From Isochrysis galbana (taxonomy: Eukaryota > Haptophyta > Isochrysidales > Isochrysidaceae), in contig CM030934.1 in assembly GCA_018136815.1 (NCBI GenBank), positions 5,095,587-5,159,586 on the forward strand: a stretch of DNA of 64,000 bases. Reading direction: 5' to 3'. Shown one piece after another: positions 11,970-20,880 of this stretch. Both the position numbers and the translations under genes were made by a program. Positions within the stretch are counted from its first letter, which is position 1. Each line of letters starts with the position of its first letter. The notes beneath the pieces are model-generated. The model had not been told where the DNA came from and ran no database searches. It saw nothing but the letters and a program-made list of their open reading frames with translations.

Positions 11970-12069
11970 NNNNNNNNNNNNNNNNNNNNNNNNNNNNNNN
12001 NNNNNNNNNNNNNNNNNNNNNNNNNNNNNNNNNNNNNNNNNNNNNNNNNNNNNNNNNNNNNNNNNNNNN
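11970..12069. other. assembly gap (100 N)
   Basis: Exactly 100 N, a conventional placeholder for a gap of unknown length. Confidence 0.99.
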
Positions 12070-12344
12070 TCTCACCCACCCGCACGCGCACGCCGTCGTG
12101 CCTTCGACCCACCACTGACCACTGCTTCCGCGCCCCCCGCCGACGCGCGACGCGCCAATCTTCGCCGCCGTGCAAAGGGCAAAGGAGCTCGTCTACGGTC
12201 TAAGGCAAGGTAGCACGGGTGCGGCGGTGCGTAGGCGGTGGGGCTCGCTCGAACCTCGAAAAACAAAAATTTCGCGAAAATTAGGGGAAGCCTGTCCGAA
12301 AATCAGTGCAAAAACACCGAAATTTTCGAAAGAAATTTGGGCAG

Positions 12345-12660
12345 GCCAGACGCGAAAACCTGGCCGAGGCCAATCTGTATGGGGCCCCCACGCTGCACCC
12401 GTCTGCCTGTCAACCAGGGGGGAGGGGGGCCTTGGAGCAATGGGCTGGCCTCGACAGGCCAGGGCGGGCGAATGGGGCGAGCTTGAGCTTGTGGGTGAGA
12501 GAGTGGGACAGTAAGTAGTAAGTAAGGCAGTCTGCTCATGGCAAGCCATAAGGCATGCCAAGAGGATGGGTGGTTCCTCCCCCACGGCAGGGGAGGAGTG
12601 GAGAGAGGGGGGGGCTCGTGCCCCCCCTTGGGTGAACCAAGTATAAACTTAGTTGGACCT
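12345..12660 (-). repeat. dispersed GC-hairpin repeat family A, long copy
   Basis: Read on the minus strand it begins AACTAAGTTTATACTTGGTT, then a G7/C7 hairpin, CTCCTCCCCTGCC, GGGGGAGGAACCACCCAT, GCCAGCCCAT and finally CCCTCCCCCCCTGG..GACAGGCAGA. The plus-strand copy at 16508-16920 has the same blocks in the same order. A minus-strand frame entering it (MRHQYQYSVNDKVKLLEFF, from 12728) may be a fragment of the neighbouring sequence rather than part of the repeat. Confidence 0.85.
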
Positions 12661-13185
12661 TGAATATGATCAAAGAATTCCAGAAGCTTCACCTTGTCGT
12701 TCACGCTGTACTGGTACTGATGCCTCAACCTCGACTTAGAGATGCCCCCTGCGGCCCCCCGGCGGCTCCTCGCCTGCAGGGGAAGCTGCGAGAAGAAAGA
12801 CGGAAGAAACCGAGCCGAAGCACCTGGCGGTTCGGTGCTCCGGCAGTAAGGAGTAAGGAGTTAGATGTTAGATGGTGCACCCTTACTGTACCTTGTACAC
12901 CTCATCCTCTCACCCCTCTATTTTTCTTTTGACCCCCCCCCCCCCCCCCCCAGGAGTTTTCTTTTGAGGGCCACCTGCCCGTAGCCCCAACCAGTCCCAA
13001 AAGGCCCCAAAAGTCCACTCTCTCTCCTCCCCATCATCACCAAGACTCCCACGCGGGGCCGACCGGAGAGATCGAGATCATCTCTCTACTGCTCGCTCTC
13101 TCTTCTCTCTCTCCCTCCATCTCTCTACTCTCCCTCCCTCCCTCCCTCCCTCCCTCCCTCCCTCCCTCCCTCTCTCTCTCCCTCC

Positions 13186-13255
<70 letters not shown>

Positions 13256-13542
13256 GAGTACTCCCTCTCTCTCTCTCCTCGTCATCGCTCCCCTTTTCTT
13301 CTCGTTCTCCACCACCACTCTTCTATTCCTACTCCCCCCTCCTCATGTTTCTTCTCGCTCGAGAGATCGAGAACAAGAGAGAGAGCAGAGTTCTTGAGGA
13401 CAACTCTCTACTCTCGGCACTGGCGGGCCCACTGCCGCCCCCGTCTTCCACCCCCGGCCGCCGTCCCTCTCTCCTTCCGCTTCCGTCGCCTACCCTTTCG
13501 CCCTGACACTCCGCCCCCCCCCCCCCCCCCCCGACCCTCTCC
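12661..13542. other. intergenic: poly-C and (CT)n simple sequence upstream of the phosphatase
   Basis: No gene recognised. It holds a poly-C run near 12933-12952, (TCCC)n near 13130-13170, a long TC dinucleotide run near 13190-13252, and a second poly-C run ending ten bases before the phosphatase ATG. The pyrimidine tract lies on the coding strand of the downstream gene. Confidence 0.7.
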
Positions 13543-15446
13543 ATGCGTGTGCGGCTGAGCGCCGCCGCCGCTGCCACACTGGGTTGGCTTCACCATCCAT
13601 CGCTCTCAGAGCCCTCGGCGCCCTCCAGCCGGCGCCCGCCCAAGATCTGCGCCACAGGCGGAGGCTCTCCTCGCCCTCCGTCGATCGTGGGCACCGATGG
13701 CCAGCCCCTCGATCTCCGCCTCATCCAGGTCCAGCTCGCCTTCCGGCACGGCGCACGCACGCCGGTCGAGGATGCGGGCGCGCGCGCCGATGGATGCCGT
13801 TGGCTTGCGCGCGACACTGACAAGACAGAGCTCCTCCAACGCTGCGGCCGCGTCACGCTCTACCCACCAGGATCGAGCGAGGGGCTCGATCCCGCTGTTG
13901 TCTTCCGCGAGTTTGAGCCGACGCCGTGGAACCCGGTGCGCGAGCTTCCGGGCGGCGCCGTGCCAGGTAGGCTGACGGACGTCGGGCTGGCCCAGGCAGT
14001 CGCGCTTGGTGCAGACCTGCGCGAGCGGTACGTCGATAGCACCGCCAATTCAACGCTCGCGACTGCTACCTCCAAGCTATTGCCGCGTGAATGGTCCTTG
14101 GCGAAGCACCTCGTGGAGACGCGGTCGACGTGCGTCGAGCGCACGGTCTATAGCGCGCAGGGCGTCCTTGCCGGGCTCTTTCCATCGGCCGCAGCCGACT
14201 CGACCCTTGATGCTCGGATAGAGCTGAACGGCACGCACCACGACGAGTTTATGGTGAGCACCGTCGCTATCCGTGTGCTTGTCTCGCACTGCCCGAGACG
14301 ACGTGCATACCAGCTGGGCCGCAGCACTCAGCTGGCCTGTGGGATCTCATCTGTAGCTTAAGAATCTAGAGGGACTTGATGCGCAATGTAGAGGGACTTG
14401 ATGCGCGGTGCTCTTGGGGGACTGGGGGAATTGTCCCATTCCCAGCCCACCGGTTGTCTGAGGCCACGCTCCCGGTCTGTTTTGACAGGTCTACTCAGAT
14501 ACCAACTGTGCTCGGCTGAGCCAGCTCTTCGAGCAAGGTCTCCACTTGGGCGCGATCTACCGGGATGAGGTGAGTGTGAGAGGAGAGGAGCACATCTTGG
14601 CCCACCGCAACAACAGCGGCGCATTTTCACGATGAACTGACGCTGTACCCCTGTCGCCATGGGTTGGGTGCACAGGCGCAGACGCGAATCGCCCGTCACG
14701 TGGAGAGTGGGATGGACGGCGCGTGGAAGTCGGACTCCGAGCCTTGGAAGTTGGTGGCCTTTCGCGACTGGTATGCATGCCGGCGGGCGAGCAGCAAGCT
14801 AGTACCGCCACACGTGGAAGAGGTGGCGGCGGAGCTGGACTCGGCAGCAGCTCGTAACATGCACGCGATCTTCGAGGGCGGTGCGCCCCACACTCGTCAG
14901 GCCGAGAGCACCCGGCAGGAGGCGTTGCGGCTCGGCATTGGCCGGATGCTCAACTTGATTGTCGAGCGGCTGGAGAGACCCGACGGCAGGCTATACCTGT
15001 ACTCCGGCCATGACTGGACCTGCACTCCGCTACTCATGGCTGTGGCCCGGCGCGATGAGCCGCTTTTGGACGAATGGCCCCCTTTCTGCTCGAGCATTGC
15101 CTTCGAGCTGTGGTCCAGCCGGCCAGATGACGAGGCGCTCCCTCACTGGGCGTCAAAAGGAATGCCATCCGCAGCCGATGACGGGCGCTATGTCCGAGTC
15201 GTCTGGAATGGCCAGCCCATCTCGCTGCGCAACGCGGAGCAAGGCCAGGAGGTCGTTAGTCTAGCCGATTTCCGGCGCCTCGTCGAGCCGTACCGCGTGA
15301 TAGACTTCGAGCGCGAGTGTAGGCCGGCCGCTCCGCCGCGCCCGCACGAGACTGAGGACCACCATCGGCCCATTGGTCTAGGGGACGAGGACGACGATGT
15401 GCCTGCGCCCCCTCCGGCTGTCGCCATGCCAGCGTACAACAAATGA
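13543..15446 (+). CDS. histidine acid phosphatase, ACP6 (lysophosphatidic acid phosphatase)-like
   Basis: Exons 13543-14253, 14489-14569 and 14676-15446, joined by phase-0 GT-AG introns of 235 and 106 bases, give about 520 residues. The branch-2 histidine phosphatase signature FRHGARTP lies near residue 68 and supplies the phosphoryl-accepting His. The substrate-pocket region ERTVYSAQGVLAGLFP and the distal catalytic HD (YSGHDWTCTPLLMAV, about residue 375) are present. The block around that HD, followed by EWPPF and FELW, is closer to ACP6 than to the lysosomal or prostatic acid phosphatases. By family knowledge it should hydrolyse phosphate monoesters such as lysophosphatidic acid. The N terminus is Ala-rich with little charge and might target an organelle or the secretory pathway, but no clear signal peptide is seen. 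The C terminus is Pro- and acid-rich. Confidence 0.88.
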
Positions 15447-16425
15447 TTGACGCCGGGCCAGTACGCCCTGGCTCGTGGATTTCGATGCGCACCACCCGTG
15501 CTCTTCGTACGCAACGAACACTCGCGGTTTCTCTAGCAGCATGCATGCAGTCTCTTCATGTCATACGGAAGTTGCAAACACTTACCATTCTGATCCATAC
15601 ATGCTGCACCGGTGGTCGCAAATACTGGGATGATACCGCATGCTTGTCGCTATGCTATTTGCCCCCTCCCCTCATCTCCTCCTTTTCTCTTTGTCCATGG
15701 CATTGAAATGTGCACGCCAGCCATGCGACGATGATGTCAGCGTTGTGCAGCGAGTGTAGCGTGCTGTGCAAGAGCAAAAGTGACAGGTGCTGGAGCGGTG
15801 GGAAGTGTGTATTGTCGTGGCGCTTGCCACGATATCCTGCTATGAGACGGCCTAGCCTTTTGCAAATGCGTACAAGCGCTCTAGCGAGCGCGAGCAGTTA
15901 CCATCCACTCAGCTTTTCCATTGTCCATTGTGCGGCGCAGAAGCATGCGGGTAACGCGCGAGCCGCTCGCGACCCCCGGCTGCACGAATAGCAGGCGTAG
16001 GATGGGGTGACCCTTCTCTCTATTTACATTGTAATACACCCAGACCATTCGGTACACCCCTAGTACATGTTACTAACGCGTCTTTACTTCGTCATGCAAG
16101 GAGCAAGGAGCGTTCATTTGGCCCCACCCTGCTAGCATGAAGAACTTCCCTCCTGGTAGCCCTGGTATCCTTGTATCCTCTACTTCTAGTATTCGCTCCC
16201 TTTACTCCCTCCTCCTCCCCTTCCGTTACTAGGTTTGTTGGTCGCCTGGACATATGTTATCTCAGTAGTTTTGTGTTGGGTGACGAGGACCTTTCTCGAA
16301 ACGCCGCTATCGGGTGCGAACCTCGCCACGACACCTATCCGAAGCGGCTACAACAGGCCCCTGAAATGCAAAGTGCCAAGACCAGGATAGTCGTGCGCAC
16401 GTAACCCCGTTCCGCCAGGGGGGTT
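15447..16425. other. no gene recognised; 3' flank of the phosphatase
   Basis: About 980 bases with less GC than the coding regions and no defensible reading frame. It probably contains the phosphatase 3' untranslated region. Confidence 0.4.
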
Positions 16426-16504
16426 GGCCATCGTTGACAGGAAAACGCTGAAGCTTCTGCCCCTACGTACGCCCAAGCCGTTGCTGGCACTTCTTCTCTT
16501 GCTT

Positions 16505-16925
16505 GAAGGCCTAACTAAGTTTATACTTGGTTCGCCCATGGGGGGGCACGAGCCCCCCCCTTCTCCACTCCTCCCCTGCCATGGGGGAGGAACCACCCAT
16601 GCTCCTGGCACGCCTGATGGCTTGCCAGGAGCCCACTGCCCTGCTGACCCACTCTCTCAGTGGCAGGCTCGCCTGCCTCGCGCGTCCTGGCCTGTCGTGG
16701 CCAGCCCATCGCTCCAACATGACGAATGGGGATGGCCCATAGGGCCTCTCGCCGCCGTCCTCGCCCTCGCTCAAGCCCGCCTGCCCGCCTTCCTCTGCCC
16801 CCTTGGAGATCGATTTAGGTTCGCTGCAGAAGCCTAACGAGCGTCGATTCGCGAATGCGACACAACCCCCCCTCCCCCCCTGTTCGACAGGCAGAGAGGT
16901 GCAGAGTGGGGGCTCCTGAGGCAGG
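16505..16925 (+). repeat. dispersed GC-hairpin repeat family A, long copy with an internal insertion
   Basis: Starts CTAACTAAGTTTATACTTGG, followed by a G7/C8 hairpin, CTCCTCCCCTGCCATGG and GGAGGAACCACCCATG; the closing block CCCTCCCCCCCTGTTCGACAGGCAGA lies at about 16867-16893. Between the two halves sits a separate segment (about 16746-16860) that is itself repeated elsewhere: its 53-base core recurs at 39204-39256, and its GGAGATCGATTTAG block recurs at 44584 and 44656. Confidence 0.8.
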
Positions 16926-16994
16926 TCGTTTGCCTTCATTTGGTACCCCTCGTTTCCAAATACGCGATGCGCCGGTATAAAAGAAATCCCCTCC

Positions 16995-17876
16995 GGAAAA
17001 GTAGCGAATGCGGGAGAGATCCAATACTACCACCCGCCAGCCAGATGGGAAGGCGGATTCAAAGGCCCAAGATATATGGAGTACCCCTTGGCGGACGAAT
17101 ACACCATACTAAAAGGAAAAGTCGCGCTAGACGCAATATCAGTCGCAGATCTCACCAAGGCCGTGCTTAAAGCGACACGAAGCAACGCCCCGCAAGCGGC
17201 GAGAACAGCATGGGAAAAGCGACTGAATGTCACCAAGGAAGAATGGAAACATATAGCAAGGCTATATACAATGCCACTGCTAAAACACACGGATAAACAC
17301 CTCCACTTCAAACATATCACACATAGGCGAATCGGTACCAGGAACAGATTCGCAGACGGACAGACAGACGTCTGTAGACTGTGTCGCCGACACCGGGAAA
17401 ACTCGTGCCACCTAGCGTGGTGTCCCGCGACGAAGAGAGTATTCGAAGCCATAGACGCCCTCAACAACTACACCCCCTCTCCCGGGAGATCACGCACACA
17501 AAAAACGAAAGACAGACTATTCGCATACCCCGGTGCGAACACACCCGAAAGTCTAAAAGCGTTATACGTGATAGCATGGAAATACATACTAAGAGACTTC
17601 TATAGAGTCGCGTTTGAGTCATATGAATACCACTATATCCCAGTCTTGGAGTCTACACTAGTGAGGTTTGCCACATTGGTTAGGGGCCTCACCCCGCCAC
17701 GGCAGCATTGTTTGATGCGCACATGTAAAGCCGCCCAGGGGAGGAAGCCCAAACTTAAGAGAACGCTGGCACTTAGTGCCCCGATATTCATTGAAAACGA
17801 AAAGGGTAGGCTACAAATGAGCGAAAACACTAGCCTTGTAGCGGCAGCGCTTGGTCTCGCTGAAAGGCTCGCGTAG
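16995..17876 (+). mobile_element. LINE (non-LTR retrotransposon) ORF2 C-terminal fragment
   Basis: An open frame reads from about 17010 through the first internal ATG at 17076 to the stop at 17874. It contains a C-terminal LINE zinc-knuckle-like motif, CRLCRRHRENSCHLAWCP (about residues 107-124 from the ATG). After it comes a helical segment PGANTPESLKALYVIAWKY, then ILRDFYRVAFE. That last segment is homologous to the frame at about 45370-45540 (PGANKAPKSL, AWRYIITDFYRIHYDG), so two copies of one LINE family are present. Codons are distinctly more A/T-rich than in host genes. The endonuclease and reverse transcriptase are absent here, so this is a 5'-truncated insertion, as usual for LINEs. 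Confidence 0.8.
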
Positions 17877-18070
17877 CGAGAAGCAAGAAAAGACGACCGG
17901 CATTGATGAACCAACCAAAGGTGTGATCGATCAGCACAGCTCACCCACGGCAAACATTGACACACGCAGACACAAGGGAACCGACGATAGCACCACAAGA
18001 AACAGGTCACCCAGCAGCACAGGAGGAAGTTGAGAATGCGCAGCTGGGGACAGGTGCACCCCGCTCCGCT

Positions 18071-18320
18071 CGGACCCCCACATGACCCGAGCCCCTAAGT
18101 AGAGCACGAGGGGAGTTGCCGCAAGGCGGGGAATGAGGGTGAGGAAGGGAAAGGGGCGTGGCTACGAAGGAATAGTTCAGGGCCACGTGTGAGGCGAGAA
18201 TTTTAAAAGGTTTTTTTTTAAAAGAAATCCCCTCCCGTGGGGACTCTCACCCTACCATGAGCCCCGCGTGAGTAGAAAGTAGAGGGTCCACGGCCGCGTG
18301 TGCGGTGAGACTATTAAGAA
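18071..18320 (+). repeat. dispersed repeat blocks shared with 52370-52420 and 53790-53942
   Basis: AAGTAGAGCACGAGGGGAGT at about 18100 recurs at 52391. A 51-base block at 18267-18317 (beginning CGTGAGTAGAAAGTAGAGGG, ending ACTATTAA) is the exact reverse complement of 53892-53942. A looser version of the latter (CACGTGTGAGGCGAGAATTTTAA) precedes it near 18185. These look like pieces of an unclassified mobile element. Confidence 0.75.
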
Positions 18321-18979
18321 GTTAAATCTTGCTTGAAGGCCTGCAAGGTGCACTCCATTCCGTTGGTGAACCGCTCCTCGCTTACGCAGACGCGTCGCCA
18401 ATCTCGATCTCAGCGTATGGCTGGGCTCGACTGGCGCGCCAGATACCCTACTCAGGCTGCTCAAAGCTGTCCTTTGCCCGGATGGCGCGGGCAAGAGCTC
18501 CAGCGGATGCGCGCCCACTCACTCAGCCTCGCTGAATTCGGCACGCCCTTGCGGAACTCCCAGAGGAGCGAGTACCCCATCGGGCGGGCGCGGGTGTGAG
18601 TTCAAGCCCTCCCACCCGGGGAGGGGGCTGCTTGGCAAGTAGAAGTCATACCCACTTTCTGGGGGTATTTGTAAAAAAAACAACCAAACTTGAGGTCGCA
18701 GCCTGTCCCCGCGGCTCTCGCCCCATCCACACACGCACTTCTTCCCCCGCAGAACATGTAGCAGATCTCTTATGTAGCCCTTCTCTCCCTACTCTCCACG
18801 AAAAGTACAAAACGAAGCGGCCATTTGGCTGCTGCGGTCCCGGCAGTAAAGATTTCATGAAAGCAACCTTGGGATGCGTGTTGGATGAGTGAGGGCCAGA
18901 GGGAACTACGTGTTGTGTACACCGCCACTCACATGTCACCATCATGGGAATGCTTCATGTTGAGCATCCCACAACGTCT
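18321..18979. other. no gene recognised
   Basis: About 660 bases between the repeat blocks and the methyltransferase stop. It probably includes the 3' untranslated region of the minus-strand methyltransferase. No frame has recognisable motifs. Confidence 0.4.
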
Positions 18980-20236
18980 TCATCCTTCTTTGTCGCCCCT
19001 TGCGCACCACACGCCAAGTGGAGGCAGCTCGAACGGCGTCGAGGGGTATGCTGCCTTGATCCCATTTGCCGCCTCATGATTTGCCGCTCTGGTAATTGAG
19101 AATAGGTATACACGCTGGCTTTGCTCATCATCAGCTTCAGACATATCGTCCACACGCGGAAACATCTTGGGCGCGCGAGTAGCCCATAAAGGACTGACGT
19201 CGAAGTAATACGGCGATCCGCGAGCGAGTTCAAAGAAACGCAGCTGTCTGGGTAACTGCACTGGGTCATGTGGTTGGAATGATAGGAGCACCTGCGGCGG
19301 AGGCATGCCGCAATGCTCGTCCAACGTCTTGCGCTCGCGTGCTGTTGATGTTGTCGAGCGACCCGCGGTGGCGAGGCACACGCTGATGAGCTTCAGTAGC
19401 GCTTCGTGATCGAGCTCATACATCACGTCCGACAGCAAGATGAGATCAAATCCGATGTGCGCATGATCCTTTGTAGAGGCGAGCCCAGTTGTCTTTGGTG
19501 AGTTTGGCGATGCAGGAGAGGATTCTCTGAGCATGGCATCGAGCATCGTTCTCAGCTGCATAGGTGGCCACGCCCAGTCATGACCGTGCACGGCGACCCG
19601 CCAGGCAAAATCTGGGGGCACATTCTGGGCCACGTTTTTCCTCGTGTTTTGCAGCATCCTCTCATCCGGCACATCCGTGATGAGAACACGGTCAGCTCCC
19701 ACAAGTGCTGCTATGATGGACGGCAGCCCAGCTCCAGCGCCAACCTCCAGCACGCGTCTGCCGGAGGAGATACTCCTATTATATTCCAAATATCTAGCCA
19801 TGAGCCGTGCAGCAGGCCAAAGACGGGCTGCGAAAAATTTGCGATGGCTGCAAAGCGAGAGAGAGAGGACCCGCTCGCCACATGTTGAAGTTCCCGACGC
19901 GCCGATGCCCTTCGCCCACTCGGCCCATTCGGCAGGTGTGGCTCTCTCATACCGGCACTCCCCATACATCTCATACTCCGAATCGCTCGACGCGCCCGCA
20001 GCGTCCGCGCCCTCCATCGCTCGGGCGGCCTCAGCCTCGCAGTCGGACCGGCGCTGGTTGGCCATCCTCTCTCGTTGCCTGCGTGCCCACTGCAGCAGCT
20101 CGGAGGATGCGAGGTGTGGCGAGGGCGGATCGCATTTTGGTGCACCTTCACTTCCCACCCACGCCCAGCGCGTCCCCTCCATACCTCGCTCGTACTGGAG
20201 CAGAGCGCCGCCATCGACAGGCGCGACGGCGCGCAT
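18980..20236 (-). CDS. EFM7/NNT1-type lysine and N-terminal protein methyltransferase
   Basis: The start is the first true ATG of the frame (MRAVAPVDGG), giving about 418 residues with no intron. An acidic Ala-rich N-terminal region precedes a class I SAM methyltransferase of the METTL21 group. LWPAARLMARYLEY comes before motif I, VLEVGAGAGLPSIIAAL, then an acidic cofactor strand, VLITDVPDERMLQN. Motif IV is FDLILLSDVMYELDHEALLK, and a later strand is VLLSFQPHDP. The GAGAGLPS...ITDVPDE combination is characteristic of yeast EFM7 (formerly NNT1), which methylates the N terminus and adjacent lysine of eEF1A. Whether this enzyme shares that substrate is inference. It differs from yeast EFM7 in the long N-terminal extension and an insert rich in Ser, Pro and Thr before motif IV. 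It lies head-to-head with the DUF4291-RtcA gene, about 645 bases apart. Confidence 0.85.
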   Translation of the reverse strand: MRAVAPVDGGALLQYERGMEGTRWAWVGSEGAPKCDPPSPHLASSELLQWARRQRERMANQRRSDCEAEAARAMEGADAAGASSDSEYEMYGECRYERATPAEWAEWAKGIGASGTSTCGERVLSLSLCSHRKFFAARLWPAARLMARYLEYNRSISSGRRVLEVGAGAGLPSIIAALVGADRVLITDVPDERMLQNTRKNVAQNVPPDFAWRVAVHGHDWAWPPMQLRTMLDAMLRESSPASPNSPKTTGLASTKDHAHIGFDLILLSDVMYELDHEALLKLISVCLATAGRSTTSTARERKTLDEHCGMPPPQVLLSFQPHDPVQLPRQLRFFELARGSPYYFDVSPLWATRAPKMFPRVDDMSEADDEQSQRVYLFSITRAANHEAANGIKAAYPSTPFELPPLGVWCARGDKEG

Positions 20237-20880
20237 CGTCGGGCAGCCTCCGCTACACGCGAACCCCAAACGGCGATTCCGAGGAAATGAGCTCTACCGG
20301 TAAAGAATATTTAGTAGACTGTACTGTGTACAAACTGTCACATATCGCCGGGCCTCCTCCTCTCCCCTCTCCCTAAACTGAGAGAAAGCTTTCGATGAGA
20401 GCTGGGAATTCTATCACCTCGCGCACCGCCCGGCCTCCTCCGTCTCTTCTTTCCTCTCTCGGCGCGCGCCTCTTCTCTCTTCTAATGTGGGCTCCCTCTC
20501 TATCGCCTACTACTCAGCCGTTCAGTCTCTCTCTCTCCCCCCCCCTCTCCCTCTCCCTCTCCCTTCTCTCCCTCCCTCTCCCTTCTCTCTCTCTCTCTTC
20601 CCCCCCCCCCCCCCCCCCCCCCCCCCACGCGCGGCCCCCACTCACACCCCCCACTTCCACTTACATATGCTTTCACATTCACACTCAGTCTCTCTGCCGA
20701 CGAAACAGAGCGGCGGGGGGGGGGGAAGGCGGGAAATCTCTCTCGCCGGATAGAAGAACCACTTTACTGTTAGTGTACACCACGGACGAGGACGTCTTCC
20801 CGCCCGCCCAGGCGGCCTCGCTTCCCTAGGCTCTCCTCGGAGAACTTCCTTCCCACGGAGACCAGGTGGCCGAGGGCTCA
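20237..20880. promoter_or_regulatory. putative bidirectional promoter region between methyltransferase and RtcA-fusion genes
   Basis: This 644-base gap separates two divergently transcribed genes. It contains a CT-rich microsatellite (about 20525-20600), a poly-C run near 20601-20625, and a short poly-G run near 20714-20724. A shared promoter is inferred from geometry only. No specific core element is claimed. Confidence 0.5.

Noticed and set aside
11908..12213. Frames running across the N gap at 11970-12069
   Set aside because: The gap length is arbitrary, so continuity of frame through it is meaningless.
12303..12728. Minus frame starting MRHQYQYSVNDKVKLLEFF as a helix-turn-helix transposase
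   Set aside because: Only about 22 residues look protein-like before the frame enters the family A repeat; too little to support a transposase call.
20237..20269. Start of the methyltransferase at 20269
   Set aside because: The codon there is TTG; the first ATG in frame is at 20236.
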